Below are positions 1-9,440 of a stretch of DNA of 64,000 nt, piece after piece. The DNA comes from CAWKOH01 sp963851245. Its GTDB lineage: Bacteria; Actinomycetota; Acidimicrobiia; Acidimicrobiales; Palsa-688. Position 1 is the stretch's first letter, and every line of letters begins with the position of its first letter. The notes under the pieces are model-generated. The model ran no database searches. It worked only from the letters and a program-made list of their open reading frames with translations, and had not been told where the DNA came from. The position numbers and the translations under genes are program-made. Location: assembly GCA_963851245.1 (NCBI GenBank), contig CAWKOH010000011.1, positions 1-64,000 on the forward strand, in the 5' to 3' direction.

Positions 1-336
1 TCGAGATGGGGACACGGCCCGGACCCGGTAAAGGAGCGTGTCAGCGGTTTCCAACAGCGCTTCGCCGGGCTGATCTTCCGGTCCGCACAGCAGGCCCAGG
101 ACTTGGGGCAGCTTCCCGCCGACGAGGACGTCAGGCTGCTCGCCTTCGAGCTAAACGGCATCATCCTGGCGGCCAACGCCAACTACGTGATGACCGATGA
201 CCCTGCTGCGCTGCCCACCGCCCGCCGGGCCGTCCGCCGGCTGCTCAAACTCGACGCCAACCCCCGTGTCACTTCAGTAAGGAAGAGTCGCCTCGGGACC
301 ACCCCATCGTACAGGCGTGGTGTGGGGCCTGGCTGA
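1..336 (+). CDS. TetR-family transcriptional regulator, C-terminal part (cut by window edge)
   Basis: The reading frame is open from base 1 and stops at 336, so only the last 111 residues are visible. The segment around residues 41-80 (LLAFELNGIILAANANYVM, then a run ending in RRAVRRLL) resembles the ligand-binding C-terminal domain found in many actinobacterial TetR repressors, where the last helix carries repeated Arg and Leu. The DNA-binding helix-turn-helix would lie left of the window. The tail after residue 80 is basic and of low quality, so the true end could be earlier if there is a frameshift. The ligand and targets cannot be told. Confidence 0.6.
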   Translation, partial: SRWGHGPDPVKERVSGFQQRFAGLIFRSAQQAQDLGQLPADEDVRLLAFELNGIILAANANYVMTDDPAALPTARRAVRRLLKLDANPRVTSVRKSRLGTTPSYRRGVGPG

Positions 337-531
337 GGATGGCGCCGGCATCGGCCTAGGAAGACAGCGCCGGTCGCCACCGATGCGGCGACGGCGGCGA
401 GAGTGCGCAGGTCGATCCAACCCCAATCGCTGCTCTGCGAGATGGCCAGTACAAGGCATCCGAAGGTCGCCAGCTTGATTAGGATCTGGTGTTGCTTTCC
501 TGAGACTGACGGCATGAGGATGAAGGAGGCA

Positions 532-1405
532 ATGACGGAAACCCTCCCCAAGGTGGCCGTGCTGGGCCTTGGCACGATGGGAGCGGCGATGGCCGGCACG
601 GCTTTGCGGTCTGGTATCCCGCTGGTCGTGTGGAATAGGCAGCCCGGCGCCGCAGCCAACTTTGCGGGGCAGGCCGTTTTGGTGGCCGCGGTCTGTGACC
701 GAGGCGGTCGAGGATGCGGATGTGGTCATCACCATGGTCACCGATGCGGAGGCGGTGCTGTCGATAGCTACCGAGGAGGGGCTGCTGGCGGCACTCAGGC
801 CCGGGGCCGTTTGGGCCCAGATGAGCACGATCGGCGTCGAGGGGACGGAGCGCATCGCAGTCATGGCGAAGGAGCAGCGCCCCGATACGCATTTCGTTGA
901 CGCTCCCGTCTCGGGCAGCAAGGTGCCGGCCGAACAGGGCCGCCTGTTGATCTTCGCCTCGGGTCCCGAGGAGGCCCGCTTACGCCTGGCACCGGTGTTC
1001 GGGGCCCTCGGTGAACGGACAATGTGGCTGGGTCCAGCCGGTTACGGGTCGCGGATGAAGCTGGTGAACAATGTCCTTCTCGCCTTCACTGCCGAGGGGG
1101 TCGCGAACTCTCTTGCCCTCGCCCGCCGCCTTGGATTGGAGACCGCCGCGGTGATCGAGGCGTTCGATGGAGGTCCGCTCGTCTCTCCATGGGAGTCCGG
1201 AAAGTTCCGCCGTATCGCCAGGGGCGACTACTCCGAAGAGTTCGCGCTGACGCTAGCGCTCAAGGACGTTCACCTTGCGCTCTCCGCAGCGGGAGCAGAC
1301 CGGTTCGCGGTGCTGGCGGCGTTGGCGAAGGAGTGGAGCGAGATCGTGGATCGAGGTATGGGTCACGACGATGTCACGGTCGTCACCCGGGCCCTCGCGG
1401 ACTGA
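532..1405 (+). pseudogene. NAD(P)-dependent oxidoreductase, 3-hydroxyisobutyrate dehydrogenase-like (frameshifted)
   Basis: The ATG at 532 follows a good ribosome binding site (GAAGGAGG, about 521-528). The N-terminus carries a Rossmann dinucleotide motif (GLGTMG), and the text continues with ITMVTDAEAV, DAPVSGSKVPAEQG and GSRMKLVNNVL. These are the NAD-binding, substrate-binding and catalytic-lysine regions of the beta-hydroxyacid dehydrogenase family. The frame changes by one base near 690, between the residues reading LVAA and SVTEAVEDADVV; repaired, the protein is about 290 residues, normal for the family. Substrate cannot be assigned; family members oxidise 3-hydroxyisobutyrate, tartronate semialdehyde or related compounds, and some are imine reductases. 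Whether the shift is real decay or a base error is open. Confidence 0.75.
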
Positions 1406-1798
1406 TGGGCAAAGGGCTTCGGCCCTAACGGCACACCGACTCATTCGCTCACGCACGCTGTCGTGGACTTCCTCGTCATGCCGTGGGCAACGGTCAACCC
1501 GGCCGACCTCTCAATCGTGATCGGGGCGGCGGGTCATCTGTGCTGGCTGGGGTGCCCTAGGGTTGAGTCATCTGATCCGTCGGACACGTCCCGTGGTGAG
1601 TGCAAATTCTGCTAGCCGCTGCTGCGGATTCGATCCGCGAACCGCCGGGCAGCTCGGTTCATCCCTGTGTTAAAGCCCGACGGGACGGTGGACGCAGGCG
1701 CTATCGAGCAGGCGTTGGCCCACGGCCTCCCTATCGTGCGGTGGCGGCCGGAGGGCGCCGGCTGGCCCGGAAGCAGAATCGCTGATCGGGCCCGATTT
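1406..1798. other. gap without a convincing gene
   Basis: About 390 bases between the oxidoreductase and the end of the ABC1 kinase relic. Only short frames without recognisable domains or good ribosome binding sites are present. A GTG-started frame from 1667 (LKPDGTVDAGAIEQALAHG) reads like protein for some 35 residues, but it runs on into the relic and could not be tied to any family. Confidence 0.5.
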
Positions 1799-3142
1799 CT
1801 ATTCCTCTCGCACAACTCCAGCGATTATTCGCATGGCCAGGACAGCGGCTGCCGCTATGCCCATGTAACCCAGCACCTCATTCAGGGTCACAGTACCTGA
1901 GACCTCCGGACCGACGTGGACGCCGAAGCAAGAGCACCGAGCCGATCCCGAGGGACGCACAGATGATTGCGGTGGCGAGTCGGTTCAGCAGCGTCCTGAG
2001 GAGTTGCTCGTCCCGGGGCCGTGTGAACAAGGATACGCGTGCCGATAGTTCACCCCTCACACTTTGTCCCAGGAGATCATCGAGACGGTCGGGGAAGGCG
2101 TTGAAGCCTCGGTAGCTGGGCGATAGCCTCCTCTGTCACGACCTCGCGGACCGAAGTGACGCTGGGTAGCGTGCCATCGCGTTGCAGGGAATCTGCGCTG
2201 GGCTGCTTCGACCAGTGAGAACCCGGAGTCGATAGACCTCAGCGTGCCCTCAAGCGTCAGGAGCGAGCGGGTCAAGTTGCCGAACCATTCCGGCATCCGG
2301 ATACCGAAATGTCCGACCACGACGACAAGATCCTGGAAGGATGCGACGCTAAATCCAGTCCCGGAGCGCGCCGCATGCGTACAAGACATCTTCCAGGGCG
2401 AACTCCAGCTCGCGGGGATTGGTCATTTCCTCGATGCTCGCCACCTCAAACAGGGCGCTCCGCAAACCTCGTACGTCGCCCCGGGCGGCGGCGGTAAGCA
2501 TGGCAAGCCGCGGGTCGATGCCCGCACCTGACCGAGCTTGCCTAACATGCCGCCCGCATCTTCCAACGTCTTGCGTAACCGTTCCGGGAACGACTCGTCG
2601 CCCAATCCAGTGATTGTGAGACCATTGCTTCGAGCTACCTTGAGCACGCTTCGGTAGCGCCGAAGCACGCGGACCTCGGTTGAGATCTGCCGGATCGGAT
2701 TCTTAAACGTGACCAACCCTGCTGCCTGCCCTCGGGGCAGGGAGCCACGGGGGATAGAAGGTCCATCCCTAATGCCACGAGCATCGTGCAGAGCGTGCCG
2801 AACGCGAGCGCAGCGATCGCCATCTGGCTGAATTCCAACGCCATCCCGTAAGAGCCCCCGCGGTGACGACGCCAGCTGTCCAGCCCACGACCCCGGCCGC
2901 CGCCATTTGGAGCCAGCCGCGGCGGGCACCAAGCAGCCGTGACCCAACTGCCGTGACCACGAAGGCGGCAGAAAGCCCAAGAAGATCCAGGCAACAGCTG
3001 TTGTGGCGGTCGAAGCTAGGAAGCGCGTGCATTTACCCGGCCTTCCCGAGGACCGACCGGACCCTGCCAGCACCCCCAACAGCCAGTAGAGAAGATTCAG
3101 CGCGTGCAAAAGTCGACGCCAGGAATCACTGGCGCCGAACAA
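1799..3142 (-). pseudogene. ABC1/AarF/UbiB-family kinase relic lacking its catalytic core
   Basis: Pieces of one protein lie in order on the minus strand but in several frames. The N-terminal membrane part (LLYWLLGVLAGS, then FVVTAVGSRLLGARRGW and MALEFSQMAIAALAFGTL) is followed by a linker (ISTEVRVLRRYRSVLKVAR) and the family entry motif ALEDAGGMLGKLGQV-like at about 2530-2570. The frame then jumps to DPRLAMLTAAARGDVRGLRSALFEVASIEEM, which belongs near the C-terminal end of the kinase domain. PEWFGNLTRSLLTLEGTLRS, RGELSARVSLF and a final helix LNEVLGYMGIAAAVLAMR ending in VVREE follow. The ATP-binding and catalytic loops between these points, roughly 250 residues, are absent. With this deletion plus at least four frameshifts the gene is dead. 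Family members are membrane-linked atypical kinases of quinone or lipid metabolism. Boundaries are approximate on the 5' side. Confidence 0.8.
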
Positions 3143-3165
3143 GGAGAAGCAGTATCAGTGCTGGG

Positions 3166-3547
3166 CTACAGCGAGGTGTGCATTTCCCAGATGAGTACTT
3201 CGCTGGGCAGGGTCGCCTGGAGGCGGCGGGGCCCGGCACCGGCGAGCCGTGCTGCGTCGCCGACGTCGAGCGTCTCGGCCGCTTCGAGTTGGGCGCGACT
3301 CGGGCGAGGTAGATGTGGGCGTACGGAGCGTCGGGGATGTTGACGCTCTGGCCGGGCTGCAGCCGTCCGACGTGCAGGGTAGCCCACCGGTTCCGCCCTA
3401 TTGCGGCGTCATTTCGGTGCTTCGAAATCCCCGAGGCGACGACGGCGAGCTTCCCCTCGATGTCAGGAGTCTTGAGGTCCAGCTGCTGGTAGCCGGGGGT
3501 CATGCCGTTCTCGTCGGGCACCACAGAAGATCGCCTCCGCTGCACCC
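3166..3547 (-). pseudogene. pirin-like bicupin protein, C-terminal fragment
   Basis: Minus-strand text beginning VVPDENGMTPGYQQLDL, continuing GRNRWATLHVGRLQPGQSV and IPDAPYAHIYLAR, and after a one-base shift near 3305 LEAAETLDVGDAARLAGAG and LPSEVLIWEMHTSL with a stop at 3166. This is the second cupin half of the pirin family. The metal-binding N-terminal cupin, normally about 120 residues upstream, is missing: no frame above 3547 reads as pirin. Pirins bind iron or nickel at the N-terminal cupin and act as quercetinases or redox-sensing cofactors; this remnant cannot. It lies head-to-tail with the ABC1 kinase relic, in the same decayed stretch. Confidence 0.72.
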
Positions 3548-3924
3548 GCCACGTCGCTTCACGTTCGGGCCCTGGTGACCGAGTGCCGTCACGTGAAGAA
3601 CTCCGCCGGTTGGGCCGGCCCCCGGTGCGATCGTGGTTCCCGCAACGAACATCCTCCGCCAACTCCCTCGCCCGCGGCGGGATGCTCGGGATCGCCCCAG
3701 CCGTCACCTTCGGTTCCCGCGGTAGCAGCCCGGCTGTACAAGCTTCGACCAGATTTACCAGCACGGCTCCGAGGTCGATCGGCGGCTGCGAATGGCTCTT
3801 GGACGTGCCGAATTTTGGTGATGGCGCCGAACACTTGTTCGCCTGTTGTGCTATCCTGCTGATGCGCCTCGTGGTCGGGCTTTGCGACCTCCTCCCTTGA
3901 TGGCTGTTGTGAGGAGGTGCTGTG
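3548..3924. other. gap without a convincing gene
   Basis: About 375 bases between the pirin fragment and the 13E12 gene. A plus-strand frame (3502-3900) is open, but its translation has no recognisable domain and is out of register with any family. The last bases hold the ribosome binding site (GAGGAGG, 3911-3917) of the next gene. Confidence 0.5.
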
Positions 3925-5092
3925 ATGGATCCCGGTCAGTGGCTGATTGAACATCGGGCGGAGGTGGATCGGGCCGAAGCGTTGATGGTTGGAGCGTCTG
4001 GCCGCCTTTGACCGTAATGGTTTGTGGGCCTTGGACGGACAGTTGTCATGCGCGACAGTGGCTGGTGTGGCGCACCGAACATTGCCCGCTCCACCGCCTT
4101 CGACAAGCTGCGGGTAGCCCATGAGCTGGCTCGCCGGCCCGTTGTGGCCGAAGCATTCCGGGAGGGCCGCCTTTCGTACTCGGCCGTGCGAGCCATCACC
4201 CGCCTGGACCAATCCGATCCTGCCCTGGACCAAGCTTTGGTGACGTTGGCTCAAAGCGGTCAGGCCAGCATCCTCGACTTGGAGCGGGTAGTGCGCTCTT
4301 ACCGCCTCTACGCCGACCAGGACCGTCCTCCGCTCGACGAGGAGGACCGAAACCGTGACGTGAAGATCCTGCGCAGCGACGACGGCACGGGCCAGCTGGT
4401 GGTAACGCTGCGTCGCCTGGAACTGGAGGAGTTCGGGGCCGCCTTGCAGGCTTTCCTGGATATTCAATACCGGACCCCGGCTGTGGACGAGTCTTCAGCG
4501 GAAGACGGTGCTGTCACCGGCGAGGCGCCTGCGGAGGAAGCGACCCGGTCGGCCAAGAAGGCCAACGCCTTCATGGACCTTGTGCGCACCGCTCTTATCC
4601 ACGCCGGTGACGGCAGTGCAGCTGGCGACGACCGTTACCTCGTTCACGTGGTCAGCCGGGTTAACGAGCCCGGACTGGCCCTTCTGGATGGGACTCCCCT
4701 CCACCCCGCCCTCGCCGGCACCTTGGGCTGCGACGCCTCCCGGGTGACTCACACCGTCAGCGAAAGTGGAGAGCCGCTCAACCTGGGACGCAAAACCCGC
4801 AACTGGAGCACCGCCCAGCGGCGGGCCATAACCGTGCGCGATGGCGGACATTGCCGCTTCGTGGGCTGCTACAACACCCACGTCGATATCCACCATATCC
4901 AGCCCTGGGAGGATGGTGGGGAAGACCGACATCGACAATGGAGCCTGCGAGTGCCGGCGTCACCACCTGATGATCCACCGCGGCTATCGCGTCGAAGGCG
5001 ATCCCAATCACGAACTGCACTACCACCGCCCAGATGGCAGCTACCTGGGATCGACTACTCCTGCCTGCTCCCGACAGTTGGTAGGTGTCTGA
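3925..5092 (+). pseudogene. 13E12/DUF222-type HNH endonuclease gene (multiple frameshifts)
   Basis: The ATG at 3925 has a strong ribosome binding site and starts MDPGQWLIEHRAEVDRAEAL. The frame then shifts near 4008, again near 4030-4070, and once more near 4920. Restored, the product has the DUF222 body (RSTAFDKLRVAHELARRPVV, then YSAVRAITRLDQSDPALDQ) and the terminal HNH nuclease (RRAITVRDGGHCRFVGC, then HVDIHHIQPWEDGG, then IDNGACECRRHHLMIHRGY). It would be about 390 residues, as in the repetitive 13E12 family of mycobacteria and relatives. These genes occur in many copies and are often broken. Activity of the encoded nuclease is not established. At least three shifts make a functional product unlikely unless the sequence is poor. 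Confidence 0.8.
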
Positions 5093-5241
5093 CACGAGCG
5101 GCCCGAAGCCGTGCGATGCCGAGTCCGGGTAGAGGCGAGCTCTTGGATAACGGGGAAGGTACACGCTCCGTGTGAGCTACCCACAGGAGGAAGATCATGA
5201 AGGTGTTCACAGAGCCCAAACTCTTGGAATAGGTTGCCTAC

Positions 5242-5466
5242 ATGGCCGATCCATCCTTCGTCAAGGACATCAAACCACTCTTTCGCGAGAAGGACCGCGA
5301 CTCGATGCGCAGCCGCTTCGACCTTTGGTCTGGCCCAGATGTCCGCGAACATGCTGTAGCCATTCTGGACGTGCTGAGAGCCGGGAAGATGCCGTGCGAT
5401 GGGCCGTGGAGTTCCGAAGACGTTGACCTTTTCGCTCGTTGGGTCGCCGCTGGTATGGCGGAGTAG
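5242..5466 (+). CDS. small conserved protein (DIKPLFREKDR-type), function unknown
   Basis: A 74-residue acidic protein with the conserved-looking blocks SFVKDIKPLFREKDRDSM, FDLWSGPDVREHA, ILDVLRAGKMPCDGPW and LFARWVAAGM. From memory it belongs to a widespread family of short soluble proteins with this pattern and no known function. There is one Cys in the MPCDG block. The ATG at 5242 has no ribosome binding site. A strong one (AGGAGGA, about 5185-5191) serves an ATG at 5197 in the same frame, separated from 5242 by a TAG at 5230. The true start may thus be 5197 in an ancestor. No signal peptide or membrane segment is seen. Confidence 0.6.
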   Translation: MADPSFVKDIKPLFREKDRDSMRSRFDLWSGPDVREHAVAILDVLRAGKMPCDGPWSSEDVDLFARWVAAGMAE

Positions 5467-5636
5467 GGCGTCGGGAGTGCCGACCGGCAGCGACGCGGTC
5501 ATCGACGATGGTGACAGGCAGCGCTGTCCCTGGGCTGGCACCGCAGCGTCTGCCCCGGTCCGCTATCACGACGAGGTCTGGGAGACACGGACGACGATGA
5601 GTCGGCGATCTTTGAGGCGCTGACCTGGCGTCCCTC

Positions 5637-7459
5637 TCATCTCCGGCGGCGGGGGGCTGCCCGGCCACTTCGCATCAGTGATGGCCCCCCCGGCGTGGAC
5701 AGGTTGGCGGCCGTGTTGATCAAGGACACATGGGAGAAGGCCTGCGGGAAGTTACCGAGCATGCGGCCGGTCGAGGGGTCGTATTCCTCGGACAGTAAGC
5801 CGACGTCGTTGCTGAGGCGGCGCAGACGCTCGAAGATTTCGCGAGCTTCGTCGGTGCGACCCATGAGGGCGAGGTTGTCGGCCAGCCAGAAGGTGGTCAT
5901 CAAGAACGCGCCCTCGCCCCCTTCCAGGCCATCGACGCTGCCGATCGAGTTGGTACCGACGGACGAAGCCTTCGTCGACCAACTCCTTCTGGATGGCGGT
6001 GACCGTGCCGACGATGCGGGGATCGTCAGGAGGGAGAAAGCCCACGGGCGCGAGCATCAGCAGGCTGGCGTCGAGCAGCTTCGACCCGTAGTACTGGGTG
6101 AAGGAGTTGAGTTCCTTATCGAAGCCTTTGTCACACACCTCGGCATGAATGCGGTCCCGCAGCTGCGTCCAGTGCGCCACTCGCCGCTCTGGCAAATATT
6201 GGTGCTCCTGCGCCAGTCGAATGGCCCGGTCGAAAGCCACCCACGCCATGACCTTCGAGTGCGTGAAATGGCGCCGGGGGCCGCGGATCTCCCAGATCCC
6301 ATCATCGGGATCGTCCCAGACGTCCTCCAGGTGGGCCAGGATGGCCAATAGCAGGTCTGGACTCCAGTCGACCTCCCGTGGGAACGCGTTTCTGGCGGCG
6401 GTGAGCGCCGAGTCCATCACCTCGCCGAAGACATCGAGCTGGAACTGTGTCGAGGCCTGGTTACCGATTCGTACCGGCCTCGAATCCTGGTAGCCCGGGA
6501 GTGCATCCAGTTCGAGCTCAGTGAGGCGGCGCTCGCCGCCTACGCCGTACATGATCTGCAGTTCGCCGGGGCTTCCGGCTACGGCCCGCCTGAGCCAGCG
6601 GGTCCACGCGGCGGCTTCCTCGGTGTAGCCGGAAAGCAGAAAGGCGGCCAGGGTGAAGGTGGCGTCCCGCAGCCATGAATATCGGTAGTCCCAGTTGCGA
6701 CTGCCCCCGAGCGCCTCCGGTAAGCGAGGTGGTGGCAGCGGCACACACCGCCCCGCTCGGCTCATAGGTCAGGGCCTTGAGGGTTATCAACGATCGAATC
6801 ACGTCATCACGCCACTCCCCGTCGTAGGTGCAGCGACCTACCCAGTCGCGCCACCAATGTCGGGCGTGGTTGCGGGCGGCCAGGCTGTCAAGGGGGAGCG
6901 GGGTCGAGGCGGTGGAAGGGAACCAGGTCAGGGAAAATGATCGACGCGAGTTGGGGCTTATCTCAAAGGACGCCACGGTGGAGTGGCCCTTTCCCGTCAG
7001 CGGAACTGGACTATGGAAGCGCAGCCCGTCGCTGCCAGCCACCATTACCAGACCATCACCCGGTGGCGGTAACCCAGGGAGTGATCGAGCCGTACTCGAA
7101 GCGGACGAACAACTCCATCTCCATCTCGACCGTTCCCTCTCGACCCTCCACGATCCGATGGATGGTCGTGTCCGTGAAATCAGGAGGCATGAAGTCGATC
7201 ACCGCGGCTCGGCCGGATGCAGTTTCGAACACCGTCTCCAGGACCAGGGTCTCCTTTTCGTAGCTTCGGGAGACGGAAATGACGTGATCCTTGGGGGCAA
7301 TCACCAGCGACCGTTCTCCTTCGTCCCCAGCAGAGCTGCGAAGACTGCCCCGGAGTCGATGCGAGGAGCGCACCACCAATCGATAGAGCCGTGCCGGTCG
7401 ACCAGCCCAACGGTTCTGGTGTCGCCGATGATGGCGTAATCCTCGATCCTTGCGGGCAT
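5637..7459 (-). pseudogene. glycoside hydrolase family 15 protein, trehalase/glucoamylase-like (about four frameshifts)
   Basis: The start at 7459 reads MPARIEDYAIIGDTRTVGLV and continues GSIDWWCAPRIDSGAVFAAL, typical of the N-terminal beta-sandwich domain of bacterial GH15 proteins. The alpha/alpha-barrel domain follows with the signature SRNWDYRYSWLRDATFTL (about 6640-6710), then EWRDDVIRSLITLKALTYEP, VDWSPDLLLAILAHLEDVW and the C-terminal WLADNLALMGRTDEAREIFERL and FPQAFSHVSLINTA. Frame changes lie near 7325, 7055, 6721 (an extra A in the codon after SL) and 5920. Repaired length is about 600 residues, normal for the family. Such enzymes hydrolyse alpha-glucosidic bonds (trehalose, maltooligosaccharides) in the cytoplasm. 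Sequence outside the shifts is well preserved, so base errors are plausible. Confidence 0.8.
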
Positions 7460-7514
7460 CCGTCGACTACCCCTCTTTGGCCGTCCAGGGGGCAGAGGTT
7501 ATCTCGCCCCCGCC

Positions 7515-7720
7515 TCAGGTCGGTCCGCTGGTCCGGAACCCAACCTTTCGATGGCTGCCATCGCAAAACGGCTTGTTTGCCGAGGCGCCGCACCGACAGA
7601 GTGCCACGCGAGTGTCGTCCCGTAACAGGCTGCGGCCCTGGTCCGTTGGGGCGCTCGGCCGCAGTGGTCTCCTTCGAAAGGGCGACACGTTGAGAACACT
7701 TGCGGGAGCAGGTTCGTCGA
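7515..7720 (-). pseudogene. CDGSH iron-sulfur domain protein, broken at the N-terminus
   Basis: The C-terminal 35 residues read DDTRVALCRCGASANKPFC followed by DGSHRKVGF, with the stop at 7515. This is the complete C-x-C-x(8)-C-D-G-S-H ligand set of the CDGSH family, which holds a 2Fe-2S cluster through three Cys and one His. Upstream in the same frame the text is unlike any CDGSH protein. A neighbouring frame reads ERPNGPGPQPVTG, close to the usual strand before the first Cys, which suggests a frameshift near 7640. The start is therefore unknown. Small bacterial CDGSH proteins are thought to act in electron transfer or cluster handling. Confidence 0.6.
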
Positions 7721-7878
7721 CGGACGGCTGAGCGAAAAGGCCTTCGCTGGCACGACAGGCCCTAGAGATAGAAGCGGCCCTGACCGATGTGCCACGGGAT
7801 CGGGCCAGTCGAAACCGCGCGCGGCTTCCTGCGTGACCGATAGTTGGACATGTGGACCGTGCCGGCGCGGGCATGCGC

Positions 7879-8334
7879 TCACGACGATCCGACTTCCACG
7901 AGATGTCGGCCCAGGGCGTCGAGCCAGTCGCCCGTTCCTTGCTCCCGCCAGGTCGGCTGCTCCCGCCCGTCGAGGTAGGCGCCCGCCTCGACGAGGACGA
8001 GGCGGGTCCCGTCGTCGTCAGGGACGAGCTCCACGGTGGTCAGAGAGACGGTGGCCACCGTGCCGTCCTCGGCGAGTACCGAGGTGTAGACGATGCGACC
8101 GTCGGTGACGATCTCTCGGTAGAGCGACTCCCACGTGATCCGCTTGCCCTCGTGGACGCCACTATTGAGTTCGAGGCCGCCGGGCCGGAAATCCATCTGG
8201 TACTCGGCGGGATTGCCTGCGAACCAGCGAACCTTGATCTGCGGCTCGGCCCAGGCCCGGAACACCTCGGATATGGGCGCCGGGTAGATGCGCTCGAGGG
8301 TGAAGGTGCTGTGGACAATGCTGCGCTCAGACAT
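7879..8334 (-). CDS. SRPBCC/AHSA1-family protein
   Basis: A 151-residue protein starting MSERSIVHSTFTLERIYPAP at 8334. The opening strand, the helix-grip core (ISEVFRAWAEPQIKVRWFAG, then FRPGGLELNSGVHEGKRIT) and the C-terminal helix (GTGDWLDALGRHLVE) are typical of AHSA1-type START-like proteins. These have a hydrophobic cavity, and their ligands are mostly unknown. The length is normal. It lies immediately downstream of an ArsR-type regulator on the same strand; that pairing recurs in bacteria and suggests the regulator controls this gene. An alternative upstream GTG or TTG start exists, but the 8334 ATG fits the family best. Confidence 0.85.
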   Translation of the reverse strand: MSERSIVHSTFTLERIYPAPISEVFRAWAEPQIKVRWFAGNPAEYQMDFRPGGLELNSGVHEGKRITWESLYREIVTDGRIVYTSVLAEDGTVATVSLTTVELVPDDDGTRLVLVEAGAYLDGREQPTWREQGTGDWLDALGRHLVEVGSS

Positions 8335-8362
8335 AGGAGATCTCCCTCTGGTAGTGGTTGTA

Positions 8363-8699
8363 TCAGCCGTGATCGTCTGGTGAAGCGAGCACGTCGCCAA
8401 GGCGGTCGAGACGGCGTTCCCACTCGGTGCGCTCGCGCGACGAGCCAGTCTTCAGCAGGACGGAGTCCGGCCGGTTCGAGCCGGCAGGTTCGCACCCGAC
8501 CCACCTTCTGGGAGGTCACGATCCGCGCTTCTTCCAACACGCTCAGATGCTGGACTACGGCGGCCAGCGACATGTCGAGAGGCTCCGCTAACTGGCTCAC
8601 CGACGCGGGACCGCGGACCAGTCGCTCCACCATGGATCGCCTGCTCGGGTCGGCCAGTGCATGGAAGACCCGGTCGAACTCCACCGGACGGTTAGGCAT
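8363..8699 (-). pseudogene. ArsR-family winged-helix regulator (one frameshift near the C-terminus)
   Basis: The start at 8699 reads MPNRPVEFDRVFHALADPSR, then RRSMVERLVRG, SVSQLAEPLDMSLAAVVQHL and VLEEARIVTSQKVGRVRTC, which is the ArsR winged helix with recognition helix SLAAVVQHLSVLE. After AEDWLVAR the frame slips at about 8430, where one extra base precedes the codons for RTEWERRLDRLGDVL. Restored, it ends at the TGA at 8363, giving about 111 residues. Metal-binding Cys pairs of classical ArsR are absent, as in the subgroup paired with AHSA1 proteins. It probably represses the operon with the SRPBCC gene; the effector is unknown. Confidence 0.75.
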
Positions 8700-8770
8700 T
8701 TCCTTAAGTATTGCTCGGCCGCCGCCCAACAGTCAAGTGATTACCTAAGTATTTGCTTGAGGCCCTTCTC

Positions 8771-9208
8771 TTACGGTGCCGGTTCGTAGCAATTGAACAT
8801 CCAGCGAATACCGAACCGGTCCAGGGTGCAGCCCCAGTAGGCCCACGGCATCTGCTGCATCCCCGTCGATTCGGTTCCGCCGTCGCTCAGTGCCGCGTAC
8901 AGGCGATCAGTCTCAGACCGGGTGTCAGGCTCCAGGCAGATGGTCACATTGTTTCCAACCCTGAGTTCGTGGCCCATGGACTCGAGCATGTCGGTCCCCA
9001 TCAGCACATGGTCCGCCAGTATCGGCAGCTCGACGTGAGCGACCAGCTTCTTCTCCGTCTCCGACAGTTCAGGTCCCCCAGGTCCGCTCGGCATGTCACC
9101 CATCCGGGCGATCGCACCCGTTATCACTGTGCCGAAGACCGAGCTGTAGTAGTTGAATGCTGCCTCAGTGTCCCCCATGAAGTTCAAGTAGGTGCTGACC
9201 CGGCTCAT
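8771..9208 (-). CDS. VOC-family protein (PhnB/3-demethylubiquinone-methyltransferase-like fold)
   Basis: A 145-residue protein: MSRVSTYLNFMGDTEAAFNY, then YYSSVFGTVITGAIARMGD, HVELPILADHVLMGTDM, NVTICLEPDTRSETDRLYAA and MPWAYWGCTLDRFGIRWMF. The opening TYLNF.G.TEAAF.YY and the closing WG...D.FGI.WM are the hallmarks of the PhnB-like branch of the vicinal oxygen chelate superfamily. The length is normal and the gene intact. Enzymatic activity for this branch is mostly unproven. It sits downstream of the ArsR unit in the same direction but with a gap, so it is probably separately transcribed. The ATG at 9208 is preceded by a purine-rich stretch (AGGAGAGC). Confidence 0.85.
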   Translation of the reverse strand: MSRVSTYLNFMGDTEAAFNYYSSVFGTVITGAIARMGDMPSGPGGPELSETEKKLVAHVELPILADHVLMGTDMLESMGHELRVGNNVTICLEPDTRSETDRLYAALSDGGTESTGMQQMPWAYWGCTLDRFGIRWMFNCYEPAP

Positions 9209-9440
9209 AGCTGCTCTCCTTGCCGTCTCCTCCGACGGCCTGTCCGCCGGAGCTGTCTTCCGCACATCCGACGATATGGCAGCACGAAATTCGATCGCGA
9301 GACCACTCCCGGCGCATCGGCGACGTGATGGGATGAGTTTCCGGTTGGCCGATCGTCTCTTCTCTGATCCCGATAGCCTCCGGTCCAAGGATCGGTTCGG
9401 CTGACGGGGGGACGCTCGATTGAAGCAGGAGGAAGTTGAG

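Noticed and set aside
403..531. Earlier start of the oxidoreductase gene at 403
   Set aside because: The extra residues are unlike the family, and the ATG at 532 has the ribosome binding site and leads directly into the dinucleotide motif.
1667..1900. GTG-started frame LKPDGTVDAGAIEQALAHG
   Set aside because: Protein-like for a short stretch, but it runs antisense into the readable C-terminus of the ABC1 kinase relic and matches no family I know.
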